This document shows positions 15,425 through 24,078 of a stretch of 27,038 nt of DNA, piece after piece (within the stretch, counting starts at the first letter, position 1; every line of letters starts with the position of its first letter). Source of the stretch: JAJEAD01 sp964420925 (GTDB lineage: Bacteria > Pseudomonadota > Gammaproteobacteria > HK1); the NCBI GenBank assembly GCA_964420925.1, contig CAYQVB010000111.1:1-27038 (forward strand). Direction: 5' to 3'. The position numbers were made by a program, and so were the translations under genes. Under the pieces are notes generated by a model. It was not told the DNA's origin. It made no database searches and worked only from the letters and a program-made list of their open reading frames with translations.

Positions 15425-16353
15425 CGGCCGATCTCCCGGGGCAGCCCGCTTGCCTGCCGGATGCCGTCGGTCAGCAGGTTGACGCCCACCACGAGCGAGG
15501 CGACCGCTCCGGCCGGCGCCAGGGTCATCCACGGCGCAGCGCCTATGAACTGGCGGCTCTCGCTGATCATGAGTCCCCAGTCGGGGGAAGGCGGCTGCAC
15601 GCCGAGGCCGAGAAAGCCCAGGGAGGAGACGATGAGGATGGAGTAGCTCAGCCGCACCGAGAGCTCCACCGCCAGGACGGTCATCGCGTTCGGCAGGATC
15701 TCGCAGAAGACGATGTAGGTCCCGGACTCTCCCCGCAGGCGGGCGTTCATCACGAACTCCAGGTTCTTCTCCTTGAGCGTGACGCTGCGCATCACCCGCG
15801 CCACGCTGGGAGTGAAGACGACGCCGACCGTGACCACGATCAGCACCGGCTCCCAGTACGGCCCGAGCCACCCCCAGGGCGCGGGCCGCTCGCCCAGGGT
15901 CGACAGCACCAGGAGGGCGAGCAGCAGCGACGGGAAGGCCATCAGCCCGTCCATGACGCGCATCACCACCTCGTCGACCCTCCCTCCCCGGTAGCCGCTG
16001 CCCATCCCCACCACGGTGCCGAGCAGGATCCCCAGCACCGCGCCGGCCAGCGCTATCGATATCAGCGAGCCGGCGCCGGTCAGCACGCGGCTGAAGACAT
16101 CGCGCCCGTACTGGTCGGTCCCCAGCCAGTACAGCGGCGACGGTCCGATGAGCTGATGCTCCCCCGCGTTCTGCAGGTGGAACTCGTTGGCGGGGTAAGG
16201 TGCGAGCGACGGTCCGAAGATCGCGATGAACAGGTGGATCGCGACGATGGGCAGACCGATGCGGCCCGCCGGGGTGCCCAGCGCGAGCCGCAGGAAGCCG
16301 CGCAGCCCCCGGCCCGCGGCCGCCAGCATCGCACCGGCGTCAGCCATCGACAC
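15421..16353 (-). CDS. ABC transporter permease, DppC-like
   Basis: This is a 310-residue permease of the peptide/nickel family. It shows the DppC/OppC N-terminal pattern with WLGTDQYGRDVFSRVLTGA (about 76-94), six hydrophobic segments, and an ATPase-contact loop NARLRGESGTYIVFCEILPN. It ends with PPSPDWGLMI and LLTDGIRQA, both usual in this family. The start could be GTG 16353 or ATG 16347, and neither has a strong ribosome-binding site. It follows DppB by 15 bp and overlaps the ATPase start by 4 bp. It works with DppB as the membrane channel for the substrate bound by the 18924-17389 protein. Confidence 0.93.
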   Translation of the reverse strand: MSMADAGAMLAAAGRGLRGFLRLALGTPAGRIGLPIVAIHLFIAIFGPSLAPYPANEFHLQNAGEHQLIGPSPLYWLGTDQYGRDVFSRVLTGAGSLISIALAGAVLGILLGTVVGMGSGYRGGRVDEVVMRVMDGLMAFPSLLLALLVLSTLGERPAPWGWLGPYWEPVLIVVTVGVVFTPSVARVMRSVTLKEKNLEFVMNARLRGESGTYIVFCEILPNAMTVLAVELSVRLSYSILIVSSLGFLGLGVQPPSPDWGLMISESRQFIGAAPWMTLAPAGAVASLVVGVNLLTDGIRQASGLPREIGR

Positions 16354-16368
16354 CGAAAGCGAACACCG

Positions 16369-17313
16369 TCACGTCAACCTGATCCGCGGATCCAGGAGCG
16401 CGTAGCTGATGTCCGCGAGGAGGTTGCCCGCCGCGTAGGTCCCGGCCACGATCAGGGTCACCGCCTGCAGCAGGGGCGTATCCCGGGTCAGAATCGACGA
16501 GAGCAGCAGTTGCCCGAGCCCCGGATAGGCGAACACGTTCTCGACGATGATGAGGCCGCCGAGCAGCCACCCGGCGTTCGCGGCGACCACGCTGATGGTG
16601 GGCAGCATCGCGTTGGGCACGACGTGCCGAAAGAGCACCCTTCGCATCGGAAGGCCCTTGAGAATCGCCGTTCGCACGTAGTGGCTTTCCATCACCTCGA
16701 TCACGGAGGCCCGCGTCATCCGCATGACGTAGGCGAAGAGCAGCGCGGTGAGGGTGAGCGTCGGCAACACCAGGATCTGCGGGTTGGTCAGGGGGGTCCC
16801 GCCCCGGGGGATGGAGCTGGTGGAGGGCAGGAGATGGAGCGTCGATGAGAAGAGGAGCATCAGCAGCAGCCCGGTCACGAACTCCGGCAGCGAGATTCCC
16901 ACCATCGCAACGGCGCTGACGACGCGGTCTCCCCTGCTGTCCGCGCGCACGCCGGCCCAGATGCCGGTGAGCACCGCCGAAGGGACCGCCACCAGGAACG
17001 CGAACACCGCGAGGTACACCGAAGGCCACAGACGGTGCAGCACGATGTCCGCGACCGGGCGCTTCTGCACCAGGGAGTCCCCGAAATCGCCCTGCACCGC
17101 ACCCCCGATCCAGCGCAGGTAGCGCTCCGCGGCGGGGCGGTCCAGGCCCAGCTCCCGGCGCAGGTTCTCGAGGTTCTGTTCCGTCGCGAACTGCCCGAGG
17201 CGCCTCGTCGCCGCATCGCCCGGCAGGATCTCCGTGATGACGAAGATGACGAGGGAGACCGTCACCAGGGTGAGCGCAATCAGGCAGAAGCGCACCGTCA
17301 GGAAGCGCAACAT
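16369..17313 (-). CDS. ABC transporter permease, DppB-like
   Basis: This 314-residue inner-membrane permease begins MLRFLTVRFCLIALTLVTVS with the typical first helix and ILPGDAA motif of DppB/OppB proteins. The periplasmic stretch contains LGLDRPAAERYLRWIGGAVQ followed by GDFGDSL, then five further membrane segments. The ATPase-contact region is AILKGLPMRRVLFRHVVPNA, and FAYPGLGQLLLSSIL is also characteristic. It is the first permease after the binding protein, from which it is separated by a strong hairpin (17345-17377), and is followed after 15 bp by DppC. Confidence 0.93.
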   Translation of the reverse strand: MLRFLTVRFCLIALTLVTVSLVIFVITEILPGDAATRRLGQFATEQNLENLRRELGLDRPAAERYLRWIGGAVQGDFGDSLVQKRPVADIVLHRLWPSVYLAVFAFLVAVPSAVLTGIWAGVRADSRGDRVVSAVAMVGISLPEFVTGLLLMLLFSSTLHLLPSTSSIPRGGTPLTNPQILVLPTLTLTALLFAYVMRMTRASVIEVMESHYVRTAILKGLPMRRVLFRHVVPNAMLPTISVVAANAGWLLGGLIIVENVFAYPGLGQLLLSSILTRDTPLLQAVTLIVAGTYAAGNLLADISYALLDPRIRLT

Positions 17314-17344
17314 CGGATCGGCAGCCTGCGAGCGGAAAGGGAAA

Positions 17345-17377
17345 GGGCGCCGCCCCGACCGACTCGGGGCGGCGCCC
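17345..17377 (-). terminator. Strong hairpin between binding protein and DppB (attenuator or RNA stabiliser)
   Basis: GGGCGCCGCCCCGA (17345-17358) and its exact reverse complement (17364-17377) form a 14-bp perfect stem with loop CCGAC. On the minus strand it begins 11 bases after the binding-protein stop and is followed by TTTCCCTTTCC, a weak T-rich tail. It probably ends or slows part of the transcripts, or blocks 3' decay, so that binding protein is made in excess over the permease and ATPase genes. Confidence 0.7.
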
Positions 17378-17388
17378 TCATCGACGCT

Positions 17389-18924
17389 CTATTCGTCGAG
17401 CCAGGCGTCCTGCACGAGCGGCCAGCCGAGCGGGTGCGGGGCTACGCCTTGCACGTCGGTGCGCGCACCGTAGAGCCACGGCGTGAAGGCGATCGAGATC
17501 CGCGGCACGTCCTCGATGAGGATGCGCTGGATCTCGCCGTAGCTCTCCCGCTGGCCCTCCAGATCCTGCGCCCGCGCCCGTTCGATCAGCTCATCGACCA
17601 CCGGGTTCTTGTACTGGGTCGCGTTCCAGGCGGAGTCGCTGTGAATCTGGACGCTGAGCGCCTGGTCCGGGCTGCGGCCGAACCAGTTGACGACGGTGAA
17701 GAGCCCGTTGTTCCACACGTTGTCGAACCACCCCTCCGAGGGGTGGCGCTTGATGTTCACGCGGATGCCTGCGGGTGCGGCGCTCTCCTTGTACGCCACC
17801 GCCAGCTCGATGGTCCCCGTCCCGATATCGGCGGTGTGCAGGGTGACGTCGATGCCGTCCGGGTAGCCGGCCTGCTCCAGCAGCGAGGCCGCCAGCTCGG
17901 GGTCGTAGTCGGGCGGCGAGTGCTGATCCGCGAAAACGGGGTGGTCGGGGTGAATGGGGTGGTCGCGGCCGATGACCCCGAGCCCCAGCAGCGCCGCCTG
18001 GTTGATCGCCTGCCGATCGGTCGCGGCCTGCATCGCCTTGCGGACCAGCTTGTTGTCGAAGGGCGCCACCTCGGTGGGCATGGGCAGCCCGATGTAGGAG
18101 AAGCTGGTCGCCTTGAGCACCGTTGTCTCGGGATGGGCTTCGAGGCCGGGGATGCTCTGGGGGCTCAACTGGTACACGAGGTCCGCATCGCCACTCTTCA
18201 GCGCCTCGTCCCGGGATGCGACCTCGCTGATGTTCAGCATGACGAGCTCGTCGAGGTAGGGCTTGCCCTCCTCCCAGTAGTCGGGATTGCGCACCAGCGT
18301 CGCGCGCTCGTTCGGCAGGTACTCCGCGAGCATGAAGGGTCCGGTGCCGAACTCTTCGAGCGTCAGCCGCTCGACGTCCACGTCGGATGGCACGATCCGC
18401 GCCTGGAAGATCGACAGGGACTCCGGAAAGAACCCGTTGGGGGCGACGAGGTCGAAGCGCACCGTATAGTCGTCGATGACGACGATCTCCTCGATCACTT
18501 CGAAAATGGACCGGGCCGGAGAGTCGAGCTCGGGATCCAGCAGCCGCTCGAAGGTGAACACCACGTCCACCGCCTTGAACTCCTTGCCGTGGTGGAACTT
18601 CACGCCCTGGCGCAGGTGGAAGGTGTAGGACGAGAGGTCCTCGTTGTGCTCCCAGGAGGTGGCGAGCTCCGGCTTCACGGAGAGGTCCGGCTGGACCATG
18701 AGCAGGTTGTCGTAGGTCGCCTGGGTGATGAAGACGTCGGGATCGCCGAGCTGGAAGGGCGGATCGAGCGAGATGGAGTTCGGGGGCAGCGCGAACACCA
18801 GGCTGCCACCGTACTTCGGCTCCCCCGACTCGGCGCCGGCCCGGGACGCGACGAAGAGGACGGACACCAGCGCCACGACGAGCAGGCGCACAAAGGGGTG
18901 CATAACGGCCGTTTTGAATCTCAT
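17389..18924 (-). CDS. Peptide/nickel-type ABC transporter substrate-binding protein, Sec-exported
   Basis: This is a 511-residue solute-binding protein of family 5. I chose ATG 18924 because AGGAG lies six bases upstream; an in-frame ATG six codons earlier is less well placed. A Sec signal peptide is visible: MRFKTAVMHP, the hydrophobic core LLVVALVSVLFVA, then SRAGAES with cleavage near AGA. The mature part has YGGSLVFALPPNSISLDPPF, the family-5 segments SYTFHLRQGVKFHHGKEF and AVDVVFTFERLLDP, and GTGPFML. The domain recognises peptides, opines, nickel chelates or other solutes; the ligand here is unknown. It is followed by DppB, DppC and a fused ATPase and preceded by a PhzF gene. Confidence 0.93.
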   Translation of the reverse strand: MRFKTAVMHPFVRLLVVALVSVLFVASRAGAESGEPKYGGSLVFALPPNSISLDPPFQLGDPDVFITQATYDNLLMVQPDLSVKPELATSWEHNEDLSSYTFHLRQGVKFHHGKEFKAVDVVFTFERLLDPELDSPARSIFEVIEEIVVIDDYTVRFDLVAPNGFFPESLSIFQARIVPSDVDVERLTLEEFGTGPFMLAEYLPNERATLVRNPDYWEEGKPYLDELVMLNISEVASRDEALKSGDADLVYQLSPQSIPGLEAHPETTVLKATSFSYIGLPMPTEVAPFDNKLVRKAMQAATDRQAINQAALLGLGVIGRDHPIHPDHPVFADQHSPPDYDPELAASLLEQAGYPDGIDVTLHTADIGTGTIELAVAYKESAAPAGIRVNIKRHPSEGWFDNVWNNGLFTVVNWFGRSPDQALSVQIHSDSAWNATQYKNPVVDELIERARAQDLEGQRESYGEIQRILIEDVPRISIAFTPWLYGARTDVQGVAPHPLGWPLVQDAWLDE

Positions 18925-18973
18925 GATGGTCTCCTGTGCCATGTACGTGCTTCAGAATTACCCTGATCGAACT

Positions 18974-19765
18974 TCAAACCAGTGTCCCCACGAGCACCGT
19001 GACCGCCTGACCGCCCAGGCGCACCCGCTCTCCCTCGACCCGCACGCGCACCACGCCGCCGCGGGCCGATGCCTGGTAGGCGGTGAAGGCGTCCTTGCCG
19101 AACCGCTCGCGCCAGAAGGGCCCCAGGCAGCAATGGGTCGAACCGGTGACCGGGTCCTCGGCGATGCCCGCGTTCGGCGCGAACGCGCGAGACACGAAGT
19201 CGTAGCCTGGAGTCGAGGCCCGGCTGGTGACCGTCACCGCCAGGTCCGGGAGCGTTGCGAGGAGGGCGAGGTCCGGGTCGAGCGCACGCACCGTCTCCTC
19301 GCTGTCCACCGCGGCGAGCAGGTAGTTGATGTCGAATCGGGCCACCGCATCGGGGGTGACGCCGAGCGCCTGCACGAGCGCCGGGGGCGGGTCGAGCGGA
19401 CGCGGCGCGTAGGCGGGAAAGTCGAGCTCGATGAAGTAGTCCGCGCGCTGCGCTTCGAGCAGACCGCTGCGGGTATGGAAGCGGGCTTGCTCGTCCGGTG
19501 CGAGATGACCTTCCTGCCACAGCACGTGCGCGCTCGCGAGCGTCGCGTGGCCGCAGAGATCGACCTCGACCCTGGGGGTAAACCAGCGCAGATCGAATCC
19601 GTCGGCCCGACGCTTGAGGAACGCAGTCTCCGAGACGTTCATCTCACGCGCGACATGCTGCATCCACTCCTCGTCGCGGGGCGTCTCCAGGACGCATACC
19701 CCTGCCGGATTGCCGCCGAAGGGCCGGTCGGTGAACGCATCGACCTGAAAGATCCGCTGCCCCAT
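18974..19765 (-). CDS. PhzF-family isomerase/epimerase-like protein
   Basis: This 263-residue protein starts at ATG 19765, preceded by GGGGGA; an in-frame ATG 27 bases earlier is possible. It has the double hot-dog-like PhzF fold signatures: VDAFTDRPFGGNPAGVCVL near the N-terminus, the catalytic Glu46 (NVSETAFL), His73 (CGHAT) and Asp204 (EDPVTGSTHC), matching E45/H74/D208 of PhzF. The family isomerises or epimerises small molecules and is related to diaminopimelate epimerase. No phenazine genes are near, so phenazine synthesis is unlikely. It ends about 50 bp before the peptide-type binding-protein gene on the same strand and probably shares its transcript, which hints at conversion of the imported compound. 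Confidence 0.9.
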   Translation of the reverse strand: MGQRIFQVDAFTDRPFGGNPAGVCVLETPRDEEWMQHVAREMNVSETAFLKRRADGFDLRWFTPRVEVDLCGHATLASAHVLWQEGHLAPDEQARFHTRSGLLEAQRADYFIELDFPAYAPRPLDPPPALVQALGVTPDAVARFDINYLLAAVDSEETVRALDPDLALLATLPDLAVTVTSRASTPGYDFVSRAFAPNAGIAEDPVTGSTHCCLGPFWRERFGKDAFTAYQASARGGVVRVRVEGERVRLGGQAVTVLVGTLV

Positions 19766-19986
19766 CGCATCCCCCGTGGTGTCGGCGCGCATGTTAGCGT
19801 AGTCAGCCCGAGGCGGCGCACTCCAGCCGCCCGCCGCGGTTGATCATCGCAGGCGGGTTCCGACCCTCGAAGGTTGCGGTACGCGATGCGGTCGTGACAA
19901 TGCGTACCACCTCTCGCCGGCGCGCGGCGGTGGCAACCGTGAAGGCGCGTCGTTGGCGGGGCATCCGGGCGGCCGAAGGATTCGAG
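19766..19986. promoter_or_regulatory. Divergent promoter region of the phzF operon and the DMFase-like gene
   Basis: These 221 bp separate two divergent transcription units, so control sites for both must lie here. An open frame continues upstream of 19987, but its 49 extra residues are arginine/alanine-rich and not family-like. I found no clear promoter boxes or operator palindrome. Confidence 0.4.
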
Positions 19987-22200
19987 ATGGTGAAGATTGT
20001 CGGATACAGCGATCGCTTGAGCGTGCGGCCGGGAGAGACCCTCCGCTTCATGGTGAGCTGCGAGCACCCCGCCTTCCGGGCAGACATCGTGCGCCTGATT
20101 CACGGCGATCCGAACCCCGAGGGTCCCGGTTTCAAGGAGGAGGTCGTCCCGACTCCGATCAACGGCGAGTACCCGGGGCGCGAGCAGGCCATTCGCACCG
20201 GCTCATACGCCATTGTGCCGGATGATCCCGCCCTCCGGCTCCCGGCCGACTTCACGCTTCAGGCCTGGATCTACCCGACCACCCCTGGGAAACGCGTGCA
20301 GGGGATTATCACCAAGTGGTCCGAGTCCCGGCGCGCCGGCTGGGCCCTGCTCGTCGACGAGCACGGCGGACTCGGCCTGTGGCTGGGGGACGGAGACGGT
20401 AAGGTCGAGAAGTGCTCGACCGGTGCCCCGATGCACGCGTCGCGCTGGTACTTCGTCGCCGCCGCCTTTGACGCGGGGCAGCGACGCGTCACTCTCCACC
20501 AGCTCCCTGTCGAAGGCTGGCCGCGGGACGGGTCGCGAGCGGAGACGGAGCAGGCGACGGAGGTTTCGAGGACCGGCCGGTCCGATTTGCCGCTCCTCAT
20601 GGCCGGTACCTGGGGTGTCGATACGTCGGGCACGGCCAGAGTGCAGGGACACTTCAACGGCAAGATCGACAGCCCGCGCCTGTTCAGCCGGGCGCTCGGT
20701 CCCGATAAGATCCGATCCCTCGCCCGCGGCGTCGACCCTGCGCTCGTCGAGGCGCCCGTCGCCGCCTGGGACTTCGCCCGGGACTTCGCTTCCGCCGTGG
20801 TGACCGACACCTCGGCCAACCGCCTGCACGGCCGGCTCGTGAACCTGCCGGCGCGCGCGATGACCGGCCACAACTGGAGCGGCAACGAGACCGACTTCCG
20901 GCGTTGCCCGGGCGAGTACGGCGCCATCCACTTCCACGACGACGACCTGGAGGAAGCGGAATGGGAGGCGGACTTCGAGCTGAGCGTCCCCGAGAGCATG
21001 CGAAGCGGCTTCTACGCGGCTCGCCTGAAGGCCGGCGAGGACGAGGACTACCTGCCCTTCTTCGTGCGCCCTCCCCCCGGCCGGCCGACGGCTTCCATCG
21101 TGCTGCTCGTGCCCACGGCCACCTATCTCGCCTACGCCAACAAACGCGAGACCGTGGGCAAGGCCTATCCCTCGAATCAGTGGCAGGACCAGTACGTGCT
21201 GGATCACGATCTGCTGAGCCTCTACGACGTGCACCGCGACGGCAGCGGGGTGTGCTACTCGTCTCGACTTCGACCGATCGTGAACATGCGGCCGAAGTAC
21301 AACCAGCACTGGCTGCACGAGGGTAAGGGCGCTCCGCACCTGCTCAACGCCGACCTCCACCTGACGGACTGGCTGGAGGCCCGCGGCTTTCGCTACGACG
21401 TCCTGGCCGATGAGGACCTGCACGGCGAGGGCGTGGAGAGCCTCCGCCCCTACCGGGTGATGCTCACCGGCAGCCACCCGGAGTACTGGTCCGTTCAGAT
21501 GCTCGACGCGCTCGAGTCCTACCTCGCGGACGGCGGGCGGGTCATGTACCTTGGCGGCAACGGCTTCTACTGGGTCACCTCGTTCGACTCGCGACGTCCT
21601 CACGTCATCGAGGTCCGGCGCTGGCGCGGCACCGGCACCTGGGAAGCGGAGCCGGGGGAGCTGCACCACAGCACTACCGGAGAGCCCGGAAGTCTCTGGC
21701 GCTTTCGTGGCCGGGCGCCGCAGAGGCTGCTCGGGGTCGGATTCAGCGCCTACGGCGACGACGCGAGCCGACCCTACTTCCGGCAGCCGGACAGCGCCAA
21801 CCCGCGTGCCGCCTTCATCTTCGAAGGGGTGAGCGACGACGAGCCGATCGGCGATTTCGGGCTGGTGATGGGCGGAGCGGGCGGATACGAGACCGACCGC
21901 GCCGACATCGGGCTCGGAACCCCTCCCCACGCGCTGGTGCTCGCGACCACCACGGGTTTTTCCGACAACTACGAGCCGGTAATCGAAGAGGTGCTGGTGC
22001 CCGACTCACGTCACGGTGATCCGAGCGGCTCCCCGGTGAGGGGGGACATGGTGTTCTTCGAAGGCCCGAAGGGCGGTGCGGTGTTCTCCACCGGCTCCAT
22101 CGCCTGGTGCGGCTCGCTCTCCTGGAACGACTACGACAACAACGTGTCGCGCATCACCGAGAACGTCCTCCGGCGCTTCGACTCCAGCGAGCCGTTCTGA
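19987..22200 (+). CDS. N,N-dimethylformamidase large-subunit-like protein with LamG-like domain
   Basis: This 737-residue protein starts at ATG 19987, after AAGGA six bases upstream. Residues 75-245 form a LamG/concanavalin-like beta-sandwich (FTLQAWIYP, WYFVAAAFD, GKIDSPRLFSRAL). The rest matches the C-terminal domain of the N,N-dimethylformamidase beta subunit: LVPTATYLAYAN (375-386), YSSRLRPIVNMRPKY (424-438), LTGSHPEYWS (493-502), and GGNGFYWVTS. In the Paracoccus enzyme a mononuclear iron is held by two Tyr and one Glu, and the HPE (H497, E499) and YLAYAN tyrosines appear to be the matching region. Such enzymes hydrolyse small amides to acid and amine. No small-subunit gene is adjacent, so the substrate may differ from dimethylformamide. 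It is transcribed divergently from phzF. Confidence 0.88.
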   Translation: MVKIVGYSDRLSVRPGETLRFMVSCEHPAFRADIVRLIHGDPNPEGPGFKEEVVPTPINGEYPGREQAIRTGSYAIVPDDPALRLPADFTLQAWIYPTTPGKRVQGIITKWSESRRAGWALLVDEHGGLGLWLGDGDGKVEKCSTGAPMHASRWYFVAAAFDAGQRRVTLHQLPVEGWPRDGSRAETEQATEVSRTGRSDLPLLMAGTWGVDTSGTARVQGHFNGKIDSPRLFSRALGPDKIRSLARGVDPALVEAPVAAWDFARDFASAVVTDTSANRLHGRLVNLPARAMTGHNWSGNETDFRRCPGEYGAIHFHDDDLEEAEWEADFELSVPESMRSGFYAARLKAGEDEDYLPFFVRPPPGRPTASIVLLVPTATYLAYANKRETVGKAYPSNQWQDQYVLDHDLLSLYDVHRDGSGVCYSSRLRPIVNMRPKYNQHWLHEGKGAPHLLNADLHLTDWLEARGFRYDVLADEDLHGEGVESLRPYRVMLTGSHPEYWSVQMLDALESYLADGGRVMYLGGNGFYWVTSFDSRRPHVIEVRRWRGTGTWEAEPGELHHSTTGEPGSLWRFRGRAPQRLLGVGFSAYGDDASRPYFRQPDSANPRAAFIFEGVSDDEPIGDFGLVMGGAGGYETDRADIGLGTPPHALVLATTTGFSDNYEPVIEEVLVPDSRHGDPSGSPVRGDMVFFEGPKGGAVFSTGSIAWCGSLSWNDYDNNVSRITENVLRRFDSSEPF

Positions 22201-22286
22201 GGGGGTCTGCGACTCACGTCGCCGGACCCGCCGGATGGTACGGCACGTTATCGGGAGCGAGCGGCACTCAGGCGGGTGGTGTTTGC

Positions 22287-23633
22287 TCAGGCGGTATAGG
22301 CGCCGAAGCGCTCGTGGAAACGGTCCCAGGCGGCGGCTCCGGCCACCGCCGCCCGTTCGACGAGCTCGTCCTCGTCGATGGCGAGGAGCGCGCCGTCGCG
22401 CACCAGCACCCGGCCGTCGACGAGCACCGTCTCCACGTCCTTGGCGTGCGCGTGGTAGACCAGGGTGCGGATGGGATCGGTGACCGGAGTCAGTCCGTAG
22501 CGACGCATGTCGACGAGCTGGAGGTCCGCCTGCTTCCCGACTTCGATCGATCCGATGCGGTCCTGAAGCCCGATCGCCTGCGCCGAGCCGATGGTGGCGA
22601 GCGCGAGCGCCTCCGGCGCCTGCATCACCTCGGGACTGTCGGCCCGAATGCGAGCGACCGCGACGCAGGAGCGCATCAGGTCGAAGAAGTCCGAGAAGTA
22701 GTTGTCGATGCCGAGTCCGACCGTGACGCCGCGATCGAGCATCGTGCCGACCGGAGCGATCGCGCCGCGAAACTGGTTCATCAGCGGGCAGTGGGCGAGG
22801 CGCGTCCCGGTCGTGGCCAGGGTGTCGATGTCCGCCTCGGTGATCGTGTAGCAGTGCACCGCCAGCACGTCCTCACCGAGGAAGCCGTTGGCCCGCGCGT
22901 ACTCGAAGGGTTCCATGCCGTGCATCTGCCGCACCATGTCCATCTCCCCAGTCCCGAGATGGGCCGAGAGCCGCAGTGCGTGCCGATCCGCGGCGGCGCG
23001 CAGGGCCCGCAGAAGCTCGGGCGACGAGGTGGCGAAGCCGTTCGTGGTGATCACGCCGCTGATCCGCCCGCCGGCGGCACCGTCGCACTCGCGCGCGAGG
23101 CCGACGGCCCGATCGAGCTGCTCGCGTCTCACTCCCGCATCGAACACCGTCTCTCCCTCCATCAGCCGCTCGAGATCGACATCATGGGTCATGAGGCCGA
23201 CCGATGCGCGGATTCCCGAACGCTCGATGAAGGGCAGGAGCGCTTCCGCGTCCTCCTCCATCTGGAACACCGTGGTCACGCCCCCGCGGATCAGCTCCGC
23301 GACCGCGAGACTCCCGAGCGCCTCGCGCTCGTCGCGACGCATCACCATGCTCATCGGCAGGTAGACGCGGTGGGTCGGAGCGTGGCCGATGTCCTCGGCG
23401 CGGCCGCGGAACACCGTGTATCCGAGGTGATTGTGCGCGCTGACGAAACCGGGCAGCGCGATGCGCCCTTTCGCGTCGATGATCTCGCAGTCCTGCGGCA
23501 CCCGCGCGGCGACCTCGTCGCTCGGCCCCACCGCGACGATGCGCGTCCCCTCGACGAACACCGCGCCGGGCGCGTGGATCGATCCGGCCTCGTCCATGGT
23601 GACGATCGTGGCGTCACGAATCAGCAGCGTCAT
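22287..23633 (-). CDS. Amidohydrolase, ATZ/TRZ-like (monocistronic)
   Basis: This 448-residue metal-dependent hydrolase starts at ATG 23633, preceded by a perfect AGGAGG six bases upstream; a longer frame continues upstream but lacks support. It has metal ligands H67 and H69 (GFVSAHNHLG), H225 (SAHLGTGE) with a nearby E230, H260 (AVHCYT) and D310 (GLGIDNYFSD), and the C-terminal IGSIEVGKQADLQLV strand. Length and motifs fit deaminases and triazine-type hydrolases such as S-adenosylhomocysteine/methylthioadenosine deaminase relatives. It faces the dimethylformamidase-like gene tail-to-tail and is divergent from the zinc-ribbon/decarboxylase pair. The true substrate is unknown. It is only distantly similar to the amidohydrolase at 11896. 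Confidence 0.92.
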   Translation of the reverse strand: MTLLIRDATIVTMDEAGSIHAPGAVFVEGTRIVAVGPSDEVAARVPQDCEIIDAKGRIALPGFVSAHNHLGYTVFRGRAEDIGHAPTHRVYLPMSMVMRRDEREALGSLAVAELIRGGVTTVFQMEEDAEALLPFIERSGIRASVGLMTHDVDLERLMEGETVFDAGVRREQLDRAVGLARECDGAAGGRISGVITTNGFATSSPELLRALRAAADRHALRLSAHLGTGEMDMVRQMHGMEPFEYARANGFLGEDVLAVHCYTITEADIDTLATTGTRLAHCPLMNQFRGAIAPVGTMLDRGVTVGLGIDNYFSDFFDLMRSCVAVARIRADSPEVMQAPEALALATIGSAQAIGLQDRIGSIEVGKQADLQLVDMRRYGLTPVTDPIRTLVYHAHAKDVETVLVDGRVLVRDGALLAIDEDELVERAAVAGAAAWDRFHERFGAYTA

Positions 23634-23820
23634 CGGGTACCTCCTCAGGGGCGTCGTCAAACCGGTGTCGGATCCTACGCGTTGCGCGCGCCTCGCGGGG
23701 CGGTTAGCGTCCGCCGGAGATTCAGGCCCGGAGCAGGAGGCGCCCGATCTTCGAAGGAAGACGGCCCTTGCCCCCCGCTCACAGGGCGAAGCCCATGCAC
23801 GTGGAACACCTCGTGACTCG
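23634..23820. promoter_or_regulatory. Divergent intergenic region
   Basis: This 187-bp gap separates the minus-strand amidohydrolase from the plus-strand zinc-ribbon gene. It must hold promoters in both directions. I see no long palindrome and no reliable boxes. The plus side lacks a good ribosome-binding site in front of 23821. Confidence 0.35.
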
Positions 23821-24078
23821 ATGATGAAGCGCCCCGACTGGAGTGACGAGCGCCTCCGCACGCCGTTCCGGGCGAGTCGCAGCCACCAGGGCAACGGCCA
23901 TTGGCACGTCGAACGCCGGTCGCGCGTTCTGATATGTCAGGCTTGCGGCGCCCGCATCCCGCGCTCGGCACGCCCGGCGTACTGCCCGGAATGCGTCGCG
24001 GGGGAGCGTGCTCCAACCCCTGACCGTCCTTCTGAGCCCGATGAAGTTCGCGCCGCCGACCCGGGAGAAGCCTCGTGA
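23821..24078 (+). CDS. Small zinc-ribbon protein coupled to the decarboxylase
   Basis: An 85-residue protein runs from ATG 23821 (or 23824). It carries one CxxC-x12-CxxC zinc ribbon, CQACGARIPRSARPAYCPEC, at about residues 39-58, and an acidic, proline-rich tail. The four cysteines are spaced as in a typical zinc knuckle. Its TGA overlaps the GTG start of the decarboxylase (GTGA), the same coupling used elsewhere in this window, which argues that the frame is real. No Shine-Dalgarno sequence precedes the ATG, so the start is uncertain. The function is unknown; it could be a regulatory or accessory protein. Confidence 0.5.
   Translation: MMKRPDWSDERLRTPFRASRSHQGNGHWHVERRSRVLICQACGARIPRSARPAYCPECVAGERAPTPDRPSEPDEVRAADPGEAS

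Noticed and set aside
17035..18966. 643-codon open frame opposite the peptide-binding protein
   Set aside because: It is antisense to a clear family-5 binding protein; composition is that of a complement-strand shadow.
18974..19765. Phenazine biosynthesis role for the PhzF-like gene
   Set aside because: No other phz genes are present; the family is broad and context points to a transporter-linked role.
20203..21930. 575-codon minus-strand frame
   Set aside because: It is antisense to the dimethylformamidase-like gene, with no recognisable domain and no ribosome-binding site.
22107..23816. 569-codon plus-strand frame
   Set aside because: It lies opposite the amidohydrolase, with histidine/arginine-rich shadow composition.
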